Shown: positions 9,289 to 18,934 of the stretch, one piece after another
Layout: each line of letters starts with the position of its first letter
Numbering within the stretch: the stretch's first letter is position 1
Assembly (NCBI GenBank): GCA_002706765.1
Contig: PAJV01000024.1
Span: 64,092 to 128,091 of the forward strand
Direction of reading: 5' to 3'
Length of the DNA: 64,000 nt
Source: Gimesia sp.
GTDB taxonomy: Bacteria > Planctomycetota > Planctomycetia > Planctomycetales > Planctomycetaceae
Program-made: the position numbers and the translations under genes
The notes under the pieces: model-generated
Database searches by the model: none
What the model was told of the DNA's origin: nothing
Seen by the model: only the letters and a program-made list of their open reading frames with translations

Positions 9289-10614
9289 TTATTGGATCGG
9301 CGCAACTTTTTCGCCCGTTTTGAAGCGTTTCAAATGGGCATCCACGACTTTCTGGCCCGGTTGGAGTCCCGACAGAATTTCAATCGAGTTGCCATTATCC
9401 ATGCCTGTCGTCACGGGAACGACAGAAACGACGTCGTCTGTCACCGCATAGACAAAGGCTTTCCCGCCTTCAAATCGAATTGCTCTTGCCGGCAGCATGT
9501 TGGCTGCTGCGGGAGAGCCCAGAGAGATCGTTGCCTGTCCAAACATGCCAGGGATGAGTTTACGGGAAGGGTTGGGGACTTCAGCTTCTACCAGCATCGT
9601 GCGGGTGTGGGGGTCGAGTTTTCCCGTGAATCGAGTTACTGCGACTTTGAGTTCTTCCTCAGCGGGAAATGAAGGGAAGCTCAACTTTACCACGTCACCG
9701 CGACTGATGAAGGCGGCCTCGATTTCGGGAACAGGTATCTCAACACGTACTTTCTCGATCTGATCAATCTCAAACAGTGGTTCTCCTTTACCGACTTCAT
9801 TTCCTTCACGCACCAGGTCCCCGGGATTGACGGTGCGGCCTGTGATCATGCCTGAAAAAGGCGCTTTGATAGTGGCGTAATTCAACAATACATCCAGCTC
9901 TTCCAACTGGTGCCGCGCGATTGAAGTTTGCGATTTTGCTACCTGCAGGTCTGCTTCAGCAGACTTCTGTTTTGCCCTGGCGACCACCACATCGGCACTC
10001 GCGGAGTTTATGGCAGAAGACACGGTCTGCTGGTTGGCCAGTTCAGAGTCGCGTTTTTTCCGGACTTCATCCAGGACACGACTTTCCAGTGATCTGCGTT
10101 GTACCAGGTCACTGGTCCTGTCAAATTCTGCCTCAGCTGCTGCTACCAGCGCCTTTGTGCGGTTCAGTTCTGATTTCGCCTGCAGCAGTCTCGCTTCTGC
10201 TGACTGTACGTTAGCCTGGCTCAATTGAATTCCGGCCTCGGCCCGTTTTTCTTCTGATTCATTCTGGGAGATTCGTGCTTCGATGATCTGCCGCTGTTTC
10301 TGCAGTTCGGGTACATCGATGACAGCTAAAATCGTGTCCTGTTTGACGTAGTCGCCGATGTCAGCTTTGACCTCTTTCACATAGCCGCTGACCTTTGCTC
10401 GAATCTCTGTCTGATAGAAAGGCAGGACGGTAGCAGGTTGTGTCGTGGTTCTGGCGATCTGTTCCTGTGTCATGGAAATCATCTCAACCGGGACAGGCTG
10501 GGACGATTTTTTCAGGTGTGTGACATCAGTTTCCACAGAACAACCCGTCAAAGCAGCAGACATCGAAAGCGCGCTGATGCTGAGACTCTTAATCAGGGCC
10601 TGGCGTGACTTCAT
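9289..10614 (-). CDS. RND efflux periplasmic adaptor lipoprotein (membrane fusion protein)
   Basis: This is the periplasmic bridge of the tripartite pump. The 441-residue product begins with a lipoprotein signal ending in the lipobox LTGC. Then come a barrel-sandwich half (TEIRAKVSGYVKEV), a long Ala/Gln/Glu-rich coiled-coil hairpin (about 100-250), the second lipoyl half (ATIKAPFSGMITGR), a beta-barrel domain and a membrane-proximal domain. The start at 10614 (MKSRQ) gives a clean lipoprotein signal. An ATG two codons earlier (10620) is equally possible, and the upstream ATG at 10746 adds an unlikely 44 residues. It is co-transcribed with the permease. The family is very clear. Confidence 0.9.
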   Translation of the reverse strand: MKSRQALIKSLSISALSMSAALTGCSVETDVTHLKKSSQPVPVEMISMTQEQIARTTTQPATVLPFYQTEIRAKVSGYVKEVKADIGDYVKQDTILAVIDVPELQKQRQIIEARISQNESEEKRAEAGIQLSQANVQSAEARLLQAKSELNRTKALVAAAEAEFDRTSDLVQRRSLESRVLDEVRKKRDSELANQQTVSSAINSASADVVVARAKQKSAEADLQVAKSQTSIARHQLEELDVLLNYATIKAPFSGMITGRTVNPGDLVREGNEVGKGEPLFEIDQIEKVRVEIPVPEIEAAFISRGDVVKLSFPSFPAEEELKVAVTRFTGKLDPHTRTMLVEAEVPNPSRKLIPGMFGQATISLGSPAAANMLPARAIRFEGGKAFVYAVTDDVVSVVPVTTGMDNGNSIEILSGLQPGQKVVDAHLKRFKTGEKVAPIQ

Positions 10615-10905
10615 GTACATTTGACCTTTGGTTTCAGGAAGCGAGTGAGAAAAATACAAATCTACCATTGAAAACAGGCAGATTGTAGAGGGACCCACTG
10701 CAATTGGTACAGTTTTCGGCTTATTTAACCGGAAACCCTTTTCCATGCCGCAAAGTCAGCGTAACCGAGGCAGCTGTTTCAGGTCTTGTAAATCGAAAGT
10801 GATTTGCGTGACCGGGTCGGAATTACCACGGAATCTTGCCGATATAATCCAGACAGGGAGTGTAATCAGATAAATTGCCATAACCACAACACGGAAGGTT
10901 TCACG

Positions 10906-12738
10906 ATGCATCGGAGGAGGAGCAGGGTATGGATTGGATTCGGGCTTGCCTGTCTGACGGGTTGCTCGACAGTTCAAACTGCCTTAACCGGCTCTGCAGA
11001 TGACAGACCTGATGTTCCCAACCGTGCGTCGATCCTGGCCGAAAAAGAGCTGGATGAAGTGCTGCTGGCTCCCCCCTCCCGCAATACACGTTATCTGACA
11101 GGGAAAAAAGCCAGGCTGGTCAGTTTAAAGCCGCGTACCCCTGCCGCGGTTGTTGCTACTCATGAGAACGACATACCGGCCTTGTCTGCAAATAAAATTG
11201 AGCGGGTTGATCATGAGATTAAGACCCTGGCGTCAAAAGCAGGGCCTGCTACCGGAACCTTGACCGTCAACGGTAAAACCTATCGTGTGCAGTTACAGGA
11301 AGAGATCGTGGAACCGGCGGCTGTTCCTGGAACCATTACCACCGCTTCCGTAAATGTACCGCCGCCTGCCCCGGGCACTCTGCCCATTGAGGATTTTGAG
11401 CAGTCAGAGCTGACGGCTGCTGCCGAGGATGCTCTGCGTCTCAATTTACCCACCGCATTGTCAATGATTGGTGGAGAACATCCTGTTGTCGGTTTTGCGC
11501 AATGGCGGGTACAGGAAGCCTATGCCAGGCTGGACCAGGCCAATGTGCTCTGGCTGCCCTCAATCCAGCCAGGCTTCAGTTTTGATCGGCATGATGGAAA
11601 TCTGCAACCCAGTGATGGCTCCATTGTGGATGTCAACCGGAATTCATTTCAGTATGGTCTTGGTGCAGGAGCAACAGGAGCCGGCACGACTCCTGTTCCT
11701 GGCTTAGTGGCTCGGTTTCATCTGGCTGATGCGATCTTTCAGCCTGAGATTGCTGAGAAGACTGCCTGGGCGAGAGGGCATGCGGTTGACGGTGCGCTGA
11801 ACGAGCAGCTGTATAAGGTCGCGTCTGCCTATCTTGAGTTACTGGAATCCGAACAGAATTTGCGGATCCTGGAAGAAACAAGAAATCACACAGCCGGCCT
11901 GGCCAAACTGACCCATGATTATGCGGCGAGTGGTCAGGGGCTGCAGTCTGATGCGGATCGAATGAAAACAGAATTAACCCTTGATAAGAATCGGGTTGTG
12001 ACCGGTCGTGAACGGATTGCGATTGCCTCGGCTCGGCTTTCAGAATCACTGAGCATCGATACGGGCCAGTCCATCGTACCACTCGATTTCACAGTCGTTC
12101 CCCTTGAGCTGGTGAATCCGGATTTGGATAAAGGAACCCTCATCAGCACGGGTCTGGCGAATCGTCCCGAACTGAAAGAAGCCCAGTCGCTGGTGGCCGT
12201 TGCCTGCGAACAATACAAACGACAGAAATATGCTCCCTTCATACCCAGCGTCTTACTGGGCTTCAGTAGTGGTGGTTTTGGCGGAGGTCTGAGTGACAGC
12301 CTGAACGATGTGGGAGGCCGTTATGATTTTGATGCGCTGGTGACCTGGGAAATTCGTAACCTGGGCTTTGGTGAAGGGGCTGCCCGTCGGGAAACCCAGG
12401 CACAGATTGAACAGGCAAAGTTCCAGCAGATCAAAATGCTCGATCAGGTCGCACGCGAAATTTCAGAAGCCCAGACTCAAGTGAAGCACCGGGCTGAAAG
12501 CATTAAGATTACTCGAGAAGGAATCAAAGCTGCAGAAGAGTCCTACCAGAGAAATCTGAGTCGAATTCGTGATGGCCAGGGACTTCCGATTGAGGTATTG
12601 CAGTCTGTCAGAGCACTCGAAGCGGCACGGCATGCCTACCTGACCGCCGTCGTCCAGTACAATCAGGCGCAGTTTCGACTGCAGTGGGCATTGGGCTGGC
12701 CTGTCTTCGATCCCTCAGAGTCCGCTGAGAATGGCTAG
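10906..12738 (+). CDS. TolC-family outer-membrane efflux lipoprotein
   Basis: The 610-residue protein is the probable exit duct for the divergent RND pump. It starts with a lipoprotein signal (lipobox LTGCS), a feature of NodT/OprM-type factors. A variable linker of about 170 residues comes next, then the TolC fold: two repeats of helical and strand segments, with long amphipathic helices (for example ALNEQLYKVASAYLELLESE, and RDGQGLPIEVLQSVRALEAA near the end). The ATG at 10906 is chosen because GGAAGG lies eight bases upstream and it gives a lipobox; the longer ORF from 10804 lacks a plausible signal. About 290 bp of shared upstream DNA could coordinate both transcripts. Confidence 0.9.
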   Translation: MHRRRSRVWIGFGLACLTGCSTVQTALTGSADDRPDVPNRASILAEKELDEVLLAPPSRNTRYLTGKKARLVSLKPRTPAAVVATHENDIPALSANKIERVDHEIKTLASKAGPATGTLTVNGKTYRVQLQEEIVEPAAVPGTITTASVNVPPPAPGTLPIEDFEQSELTAAAEDALRLNLPTALSMIGGEHPVVGFAQWRVQEAYARLDQANVLWLPSIQPGFSFDRHDGNLQPSDGSIVDVNRNSFQYGLGAGATGAGTTPVPGLVARFHLADAIFQPEIAEKTAWARGHAVDGALNEQLYKVASAYLELLESEQNLRILEETRNHTAGLAKLTHDYAASGQGLQSDADRMKTELTLDKNRVVTGRERIAIASARLSESLSIDTGQSIVPLDFTVVPLELVNPDLDKGTLISTGLANRPELKEAQSLVAVACEQYKRQKYAPFIPSVLLGFSSGGFGGGLSDSLNDVGGRYDFDALVTWEIRNLGFGEGAARRETQAQIEQAKFQQIKMLDQVAREISEAQTQVKHRAESIKITREGIKAAEESYQRNLSRIRDGQGLPIEVLQSVRALEAARHAYLTAVVQYNQAQFRLQWALGWPVFDPSESAENG

Positions 12739-12926
12739 CGGCTACCTCCGTGATCAGGGAAGATGGCATTCGCTCCCAGGGCCACCAGAAGTAAAAGAAT
12801 CAAACCGGACGAACTATTTCTTCCTTTCAATACTCGGCAAATCTGGCATAATTAACGGACTCTGGATCTGGTTTCACCGCGCGGCCGATCATTGCTCAGC
12901 TCAGTTCTCTTTGATTGTGTGACATC

Positions 12927-14393
12927 ATGATTTGTATTTCTGTGACTCCGGAATCCCGTAACTTTGCCAAGGTGGATATTCTGAATGCCGCCGCCCAGTC
13001 TGACCTGGTGGAGCTCTGTCTGGATCGACTGATTAAAACTCCCGATATCGGCGACCTGATTTCAGGCTTCGAGACACCCATCCTGGTTTCCTGTCGACGA
13101 CCGGAAGACGGGGGACAGTTCAAAGGCACGGAAGCGGAACGCATCCAGCTGTTGAAGCAGGCGATCATCGCGGAACCGGCCTACATTGAGCTGGATCTGG
13201 AAACCGCAAAGCAGATCCCCCGTTTTGGGAAGACCAAACGGGTCATCAGTTATACCAGCCTGAAAAAGCCGCTGTCGCAGGTCGATGATATTTTTGACGA
13301 AATGACAGAAGCCCGGGCCGACGTGGTAAAATTCACCTGGCCGACACCAACCCTGCAGACCGCGTGGCCTCTGCTGGCGGCGATCAGTCAGAAGCGGGAC
13401 ATTCCGGTGGTCGGCATGGGGCTGGGTGCAGCGGGCATTACGTTTTCACTGCTGGGGGTGAAGTATGGCAGTCCCTGGATTTATGCCGCCCTGGAAAAAG
13501 GGATGGAGGCGTTTGAAGGGCAGCCGACGGTGGCGGAGCTGAATGAAGTCTTTCACTATCCAAAGATTTCGGCGAAAACCCGCTTCATCGGCGTCGCCGG
13601 AGTGGGAGTCGCAGAGCGGCGGACGATTGAAGTTTTCAACAGGGCTTCCGAACAACTCGGGCTGGATTACGTCTGCCTGCCCCTGGTGATCAATGATTTC
13701 AAGCAGGTCCACAAGATGCTGGGGATTCTGAAAATCCGCTCGCTGGTGGTAAGCCCGCGGATGGGCGAGTTCATTCTGCCGCTGGCGGAGCATCTGGAAG
13801 AGGCTTCTGAAAAGACCGGTTATGGAGATCTGCAGTTAAATCAACCAGATGGCTGGCACGCGTATGATACCGTCAGGCGAAGTGCCATCAAAAGCCTGGA
13901 AGCGACGCTGGAAAAGAAATCGCCGGGTTCCGGTTCGTCATTTCAGCGTAAAAATATCCTGGTGCTGGGGCAGAGCGGGTTGACGAAAGCAGTGGTTTAC
14001 AGTCTGACGCAGCAGGGGGGCATCGTGAGTGTGACTTCCCAGAATGATAAAGCCGCACAGGGAATTGCCCGTGCTTTTGATGTCCGCTATGTTCCCTTCG
14101 CAAACCTGTATGACACGCTGTCCGATGTGGTGGTACAGACCGACCCTGAATTGAAACTGGGACACAGCAAAGAACAGTTGAATCCTTCCTATCTGCGGGA
14201 GAGCATGACGGTGATGGATATCAGCCAGTTGCCGGAACCGACGGAACTGATGCGGGAAGCCGAGAACAGGGGCTGTGAAATCGTATGTGTGGATGATGTC
14301 TACCGCAGACAGCTCAGCCAGATTTTCAAAGCGATCACTGCGTCAGAGATACCGGACGACGTGTTCGAAACCCGCAGCGAATATACACGTTGA
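12927..14393 (+). CDS. AroD-AroE-like fusion with degenerate active sites
   Basis: The 488-residue protein has a type I 3-dehydroquinate dehydratase-like half (about 1-210) and a shikimate dehydrogenase-like half (about 217-470), the order of the plant bifunctional enzyme. The Schiff-base lysine survives (ADVVKF, Lys135). The catalytic His is Thr110 (VISYTS), the substrate Arg of ELRLD is Cys31 (ELCLD), and the Arg before the GS loop is Ser174. In the second half the SxS..HN motif is absent (VGVAERR), the VTVPxK lysine is Met279 (VVSPRM) and the NTD aspartate is Val315 (AYDTV). The Rossmann glycine motif is altered to GQSGLTKA. Activity in either step is therefore doubtful. Family ancestry is clear; the function is unknown. 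Confidence 0.75.
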   Translation: MICISVTPESRNFAKVDILNAAAQSDLVELCLDRLIKTPDIGDLISGFETPILVSCRRPEDGGQFKGTEAERIQLLKQAIIAEPAYIELDLETAKQIPRFGKTKRVISYTSLKKPLSQVDDIFDEMTEARADVVKFTWPTPTLQTAWPLLAAISQKRDIPVVGMGLGAAGITFSLLGVKYGSPWIYAALEKGMEAFEGQPTVAELNEVFHYPKISAKTRFIGVAGVGVAERRTIEVFNRASEQLGLDYVCLPLVINDFKQVHKMLGILKIRSLVVSPRMGEFILPLAEHLEEASEKTGYGDLQLNQPDGWHAYDTVRRSAIKSLEATLEKKSPGSGSSFQRKNILVLGQSGLTKAVVYSLTQQGGIVSVTSQNDKAAQGIARAFDVRYVPFANLYDTLSDVVVQTDPELKLGHSKEQLNPSYLRESMTVMDISQLPEPTELMREAENRGCEIVCVDDVYRRQLSQIFKAITASEIPDDVFETRSEYTR

Positions 14394-14412
14394 ACTGAGC
14401 AGCTCAGTTTTT
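14393..14412 (+). terminator. Rho-independent terminator overlapping two stop codons
   Basis: AACTGAG (14393-14399) pairs with CTCAGTT (14403-14409) around a 3-base loop, and a run of T follows (14408-14412). The stem begins on the last base of the AroD-AroE-like stop codon and contains the stop codon of the convergent P-type ATPase, so the two genes share one compact end. Confidence 0.7.
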
Positions 14413-16605
14413 GTCGGACGCATTGCTGACGGGAGACTGCAGCAGGCGCAGGCCGTTGAAAATGACCAGCAGCGAGGCGCCCATGTCGGCGGCGATGGCT
14501 GCCCAGAGAGAGGCGTGGTTCAGCACCATCAGCAGCATGAACAGGGCCTTGATGCTCAGTGCGAAGATGATGTTCTGGCGGATGATCTTCAAAGTGCGTT
14601 GAGAGTGATTGATCAACCAGGGAATTTTCGTGAGATCATCTGTCATCAGCGCGATGTCGGCTGATTCAATGGCGACATCACTGCCGGCGGCCCCCATGGC
14701 GATGCCCAGGCTGGCGCGGCTCATGGCGGGGGCATCGTTCACCCCGTCACCTACCATCGCCACGAATTCGTATTCTTTGACCAGGGATTCGATCACAGCG
14801 ACTTTGTCTTCCGGCAGTAATTCAGAATGCACCCGGTCCATGCCGACTTCGTCTGCCACTGCCTGCGCCGTTCCTGCGTTATCACCGGTGAGCATGACCA
14901 GTTGCTTGATGCCCGCCTGATGCAGCGCTTTGATGACAGACGCTGACGTTTCGCGCACCTGGTCCGCCAGTGCGATGAAACCACAGACGTGGGATTCATT
15001 GCCGATGACCACCACGGTCTGCCCGGCATTGGAAAGTGCTTCCAGCTGCTGATGGACTTCGGTGGTTTCTTCCTTGCGTTCTTCCAGGTAGCGATGCGAA
15101 CCCAGCCAGAATTCTCTGCCGTTGATGGTTGCGGTGGCGCCTTTGCCTTGAATGATCTGGTAATCTTCAGCAGCCTGGTAGGAGACCTGCTGTTGTTCTG
15201 CCGCATCCAGAATCGCGATTGCCAGGGGATGATTACTGTGTGCTTCCAGCGCGGCGGCCCGCTCCAGGAGTTCCGATTCAGTGTGTCCATTCAGGGGAAC
15301 TATCTTTGTTACTACCGGTCTGCCTTGCGTGAGGGTTCCTGTTTTATCCAGCGCCAGGGCTTTCAGGTGGGCAGGTGTTTCAACAAACACTCCCCCTTTG
15401 ATCAAGACGCCATTCCGTGCTGCCGCCGCCAGTGCTGCGACGATGCTGACGGGCGTGGAAATTACCAGGGCACACGGGCAGGCGATGACCAGCAGTACCA
15501 GTGCGCGATAGACGGCGTTGTCCCAGCTGACCTGAAACAGAACAGGTAATGAGATCAGGACGAGCAGGGCCAGTGCCATCACGATCGGTGTGTAGATTTT
15601 GGCAAACTTCTCGACCCAGAGTTCCGAAGGAGCCCGTTTCGACTGGGCTTCTCCGACCATGCGAATGATCTGCGCCAGGACGGTATTTTCCGCCAGCCTG
15701 GTGCATTTCGCCTCCAGCAGTCCATCTCCGTTGATCGTGCCGGCATAAAGTTCATCGGTTTCCCGTTTGCCGACCGGAATGGATTCGCCGGTAATGGGTG
15801 CCTGATTGACTTCGCTGAAGCCTTTAATGACTTCACCATCCAGGGGGATTTTTTCACCCGGGCGAATAATGAATGTGGTGCCGACGGTGACAGCTTCGGC
15901 GTTGACCGTGATTTCCCTGCCGTCTGCATCGCGAACGCGGGCGATGGGCGTGGATAAATCCATCAGGGCGGCGACGGCGCGGCGTGCCCGTCCGACACTC
16001 CAGGCTTCGAGCAATTGTGAGAAGGCGAACAGAAACGCGACGGCTGCCGCTTCAAACCATTCATCAATGCAGAGTGCGCCGACGACGGCGGTAAACATCA
16101 GCAGGTTCATGTCGGGCCGTAACCGTTTCAGAGAGAACCAGGCTTTGGGCAGTACAAACCAGATGCCGGCGATGATTGCGACCAGGTATTGCAGACGCAC
16201 CGGCAGCGGCATCGCGCCATGCGCCGCCTGTTCCGCGCCCAGCGCGGCGCCGATGCTGCCTGTCAGATAGACGTGCGTCAGAAACGCGGTTCCCATGCAG
16301 ACGCCACTGACGGTTGTCAGTATGGTTCGGCCCTGGCGAGACCAGAGTGTGCCTTGCTCCGACTGTTTTGCATCGTCATTCCACAGCTCGGCCCGCATGC
16401 CGGTCTGGCTGATGGTTTGCATGATCGATTCTGCAGTGACGTTGTCTGGCTGATCGCGGACCGTCATTCTTCTGTTGAGTACATCAAAGAACAGATGTTC
16501 TTCACCGCCGAGCAGAGGAGCGAGTTCCCGCTTGAGGATCGTGACTTCTTCGACACAATCCATATCCTGGATTTTGAAAATCAGATCGTCGTTTTGTTCA
16601 TTCAT
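14404..16605 (-). CDS. Zn/Cd/Pb-type P1B-ATPase efflux pump
   Basis: This 733-residue ATP-driven heavy-metal exporter sits in the inner membrane. An N-terminal HMA-like domain carries only one Cys of the usual pair (MDCVEE, Cys17). Membrane helices follow, then the actuator (TGES, about 272), the metal-site motif CPC (376-378), the phosphorylation motif DKTGTLT (Asp420), the hinge GDGVNDAP and a last helix pair containing ADMGASLLVIFNGL. That last motif and CPC point to the ZntA/CadA (P1B-2) group rather than copper pumps. The ATG at 16605 is well placed. With the ZIP and Fur-family genes, the window holds both uptake-type and export-type divalent-metal genes. Confidence 0.92.
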   Translation of the reverse strand: MNEQNDDLIFKIQDMDCVEEVTILKRELAPLLGGEEHLFFDVLNRRMTVRDQPDNVTAESIMQTISQTGMRAELWNDDAKQSEQGTLWSRQGRTILTTVSGVCMGTAFLTHVYLTGSIGAALGAEQAAHGAMPLPVRLQYLVAIIAGIWFVLPKAWFSLKRLRPDMNLLMFTAVVGALCIDEWFEAAAVAFLFAFSQLLEAWSVGRARRAVAALMDLSTPIARVRDADGREITVNAEAVTVGTTFIIRPGEKIPLDGEVIKGFSEVNQAPITGESIPVGKRETDELYAGTINGDGLLEAKCTRLAENTVLAQIIRMVGEAQSKRAPSELWVEKFAKIYTPIVMALALLVLISLPVLFQVSWDNAVYRALVLLVIACPCALVISTPVSIVAALAAAARNGVLIKGGVFVETPAHLKALALDKTGTLTQGRPVVTKIVPLNGHTESELLERAAALEAHSNHPLAIAILDAAEQQQVSYQAAEDYQIIQGKGATATINGREFWLGSHRYLEERKEETTEVHQQLEALSNAGQTVVVIGNESHVCGFIALADQVRETSASVIKALHQAGIKQLVMLTGDNAGTAQAVADEVGMDRVHSELLPEDKVAVIESLVKEYEFVAMVGDGVNDAPAMSRASLGIAMGAAGSDVAIESADIALMTDDLTKIPWLINHSQRTLKIIRQNIIFALSIKALFMLLMVLNHASLWAAIAADMGASLLVIFNGLRLLQSPVSNASDKN

Positions 16606-16753
16606 GCAGCATCGATTTTCAGAAAAAGAATGTGGTATCAGGCGGGAATGCAGAGCTTCTGTATGCTGAAATCATAGCACTTCAAACCGGGAAACTGAAA
16701 CTTCGGTTTTTTTTCTTCGCAAAAATCTGCTAAAAGAGATAAGATCCGCCATG

Positions 16754-16768
16754 ACCGGTTTAACCGGT
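16754..16768. promoter_or_regulatory. Perfect 15-bp palindrome, possible operator
   Basis: ACCGGTT (16754-16760) and AACCGGT (16762-16768) flank a single T. It lies in the 245-bp gap between the metal P-type ATPase (149 bp from its start) and the divergent M24 peptidase (82 bp from its start). Such short perfect palindromes are typical dimeric-regulator sites, but nothing ties it to a specific regulator. Confidence 0.35.
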
Positions 16769-16850
16769 GAACTCTGAATCGAATAAAAACCAGACAGTCA
16801 GTTCGCTCTGCATTCATACAGCGACTGACTATATTTAATAAAGGACCATC

Positions 16851-17948
16851 ATGAGTAAGGATTATCTGGCTGCCCGCAGGAAGAAACTGATTTCGCTGCT
16901 GAAACGCAGGGGGGCCGAGGCCATGCTGATTACCTGCGAAACGAATGTTACTTATCTGACGGGATTCAGCGGGGATTCCAGTTATCTGCTGATCGGCACA
17001 GGGCAGACGGTGCTGATCAGTGACGGACGCTATACGACCCAGCTGGAAGAAGAGTGCCCGGACCTGGATATTCACATTCGGAAAGCAACCGAATCGATGA
17101 TCTCAGCGGTGGAGCAGGTGCTTAAGAAATCGCATCTGCCCAAACTGGGTTTCGAAAGTCATATTGTGACCTGTGAACTGCTGGATGCGATGAGCGGGAT
17201 CACCCCTGCCGCCCAGTGGATTCCGATTGCAGGTCTGGTAGAAGAACTGCGGATGATTAAAGACGTCTCGGAAATTCAGGAAATCCGCGAGGCAATCCAG
17301 CAGGCCCAGCGCGGCTTTGAAGTGTTTCGAGCGATGCTGACCCCAGAGATGTCGGAACTGCAGGGAGCCCATGAACTGGAGCATGCGATGCGACGGTTTG
17401 GCGCCCGCCAGGCAGCCTTCGATCCGATTGTGGCAGTGGGGGAGCGGGCCGCTTTACCGCATGCGATGCCTACGGAGAAACTCCTGGCAGACTCACCGTT
17501 TTTACTGGTGGACTGGGGGGCGATGACTCAGAAAGGCTACCGAAGTGATCTCACCCGGATGATCATTCACGGGCGTCCGCCGGCCAAACTGGAAAAAGTG
17601 TATCAGACCGTTCTGAAAGCGCAGCTGGCGGCGATCAAAGCGATTCGCCCCGGTGTTCTCTGCCAGGACGTGGATCGTGTGGCCCGCGCGGTGATTGAAA
17701 AAGCCGGGTTTGGCAAGCTGTTTACCCACAGCCTCGGGCATGGGATCGGTCTGGATATCCATGAAGGCCCGCGCCTGGGAGGGAATGTGTCGACTGAGCT
17801 GAAGCCGGGCATGATCGTGACAGTGGAACCGGGTATTTATCTCCCGGGCTGGGGTGGGGTGCGGATTGAAGATGATGTGCTGGTGACGCGAAATGGACAT
17901 GAGGTTATGACCAGTGTTCCCAAAGAGTATGAATCGGCTCGCCTTTAA
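16851..17948 (+). CDS. M24-family Xaa-Pro aminopeptidase/dipeptidase
   Basis: This 365-residue cytoplasmic metallopeptidase removes N-terminal residues before proline or cleaves Xaa-Pro dipeptides. A creatinase-like N-terminal domain (about 1-130) precedes the pita-bread catalytic domain. All five metal ligands are visible: Asp221 and Asp233 (DWGAMTQKGYRSDLTR), His297 (HSLGHGIG), Glu326 (VEPGIY) and Glu340 (IEDDVLV). The start has AAGGA upstream. In many bacteria a peptidase of this type precedes efp-accB-accC; here accB follows after 396 bp with no efp between. The family is clear; PepP and PepQ types cannot be separated by eye. Confidence 0.9.
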   Translation: MSKDYLAARRKKLISLLKRRGAEAMLITCETNVTYLTGFSGDSSYLLIGTGQTVLISDGRYTTQLEEECPDLDIHIRKATESMISAVEQVLKKSHLPKLGFESHIVTCELLDAMSGITPAAQWIPIAGLVEELRMIKDVSEIQEIREAIQQAQRGFEVFRAMLTPEMSELQGAHELEHAMRRFGARQAAFDPIVAVGERAALPHAMPTEKLLADSPFLLVDWGAMTQKGYRSDLTRMIIHGRPPAKLEKVYQTVLKAQLAAIKAIRPGVLCQDVDRVARAVIEKAGFGKLFTHSLGHGIGLDIHEGPRLGGNVSTELKPGMIVTVEPGIYLPGWGGVRIEDDVLVTRNGHEVMTSVPKEYESARL

Positions 17949-18344
17949 ACCGTGGGCCGGAGTGGTGTTCGTATGTATTGTCCTTGAGGCTGGGATCTAA
18001 TTTGGAGCATGGTGTCGTCTTAATGATCGTTAAAGGTATTATGGCAGGAACTTACGTTGCAGGAGCCCAGGCGGGAAATCGACTTGAATTGTGCCTGATT
18101 TTATTAGAGAAACTCCCCTGTTTCGCTTGGTTTTCTGATGTGATTTGGCTTAGAATCTGAATCTTATACATGTCAGGCGGGGTAGAGCGTGCGCGCCAGT
18201 CGTAAGCGTTTGGACCCTTTCCCAATATTGTCAGCAAGAGAATGAAAATCTGGAACGTGTTGCTGAGGGACGCTATTGTCAGTCGGTCCTTTCTACAGCA
18301 GGCAATACGAATGCAGCTTGAGAATACGAAAATAAGGTAGGTCA
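17949..18344. other. Intergenic region upstream of accB
   Basis: A 396-bp gap lies between the M24 peptidase and accB. I see no coding pattern: short ORFs on either strand lack start signals and recognisable content. The gap probably holds the accBC promoter and a long leader, but no -35/-10 pair with correct spacing could be identified. This is the position where efp is found in the common peptidase-efp-accB-accC order. Confidence 0.4.
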
Positions 18345-18842
18345 ATGGCAAAAAACGAGGTGCCGAAAGGCGAACCTTTCGATTTGGAAAAACTTCAGAC
18401 TCTGTTTGAAATGATGGAAAAGCACGGACTGACCGAGGTCAATCTGAAGCGCGGTGAAGAGACCTGGAAATTGCGACGCGGACCGCAGGAGACCTTTTCG
18501 ATGGTTCCCGCTGCCGCTCCTCAGATGGCGCCGGCTCCTGTCGCGGCTGCACCTGCTCCCGCCCCGGCACCCCCGACCGAAGCGGCGCCTGCTGCTGACG
18601 CGGGTCCGGTAATCAAGAGCCCGACCGTGGGAACATACTATGCCTCTCCGAGCCCTGACGATCCACCGTTTGTCAGCGTGGGTTCCAAGGTGAGCTCGGA
18701 TACCGTCGTCTGTATCGTCGAAGCAATGAAAGTGTTCAATCAGATTCCGGCTGAGATGAATGGAACGATTACCGAGATTCTGGTGAAAGATGGTGAAGCG
18801 GTCGAGTTCGGCCAGCCTCTGTTCCGAATCTCTCAGGGCTGA
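18345..18842 (+). CDS. accB: Biotin carboxyl carrier protein of acetyl-CoA carboxylase
   Basis: This 165-residue subunit carries the biotin that shuttles CO2 from the carboxylase to the transferase in the first committed step of fatty acid synthesis. The N-terminal region (1-50) is followed by an Ala/Pro-rich flexible linker (about 55-88), then the biotinyl domain with the attachment motif EAMKVFNQI (Lys129). An AAGG sequence precedes the ATG. accC follows after 92 bp, the standard pairing. The linker and thumb segment ([16 protein letters not shown]) are normal for AccB. Confidence 0.96.
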   Translation: MAKNEVPKGEPFDLEKLQTLFEMMEKHGLTEVNLKRGEETWKLRRGPQETFSMVPAAAPQMAPAPVAAAPAPAPAPPTEAAPAADAGPVIKSPTVGTYYASPSPDDPPFVSVGSKVSSDTVVCIVEAMKVFNQIPAEMNGTITEILVKDGEAVEFGQPLFRISQG

Positions 18843-18934
18843 TGCCTGTTGTCGTAGAAAGTTCGCGATGAAGCAGGTCATGCAGTTGCGTTCAGAAACT
18901 CAGATGTAGGGTCCTTTTACCAAGTCAAAAACAA

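Noticed and set aside
18240-18290. GGGACGCTATTGTCAG, resembling the right half of the 92-bp repeat
   Set aside because: Only the GACGCTA core matches; the left half and the middle are absent.
18052-18351. 99-codon ORF on the minus strand upstream of accB
   Set aside because: It overlaps the accB start, lacks a ribosome site and has no family features; the gap is better read as leader and promoter.
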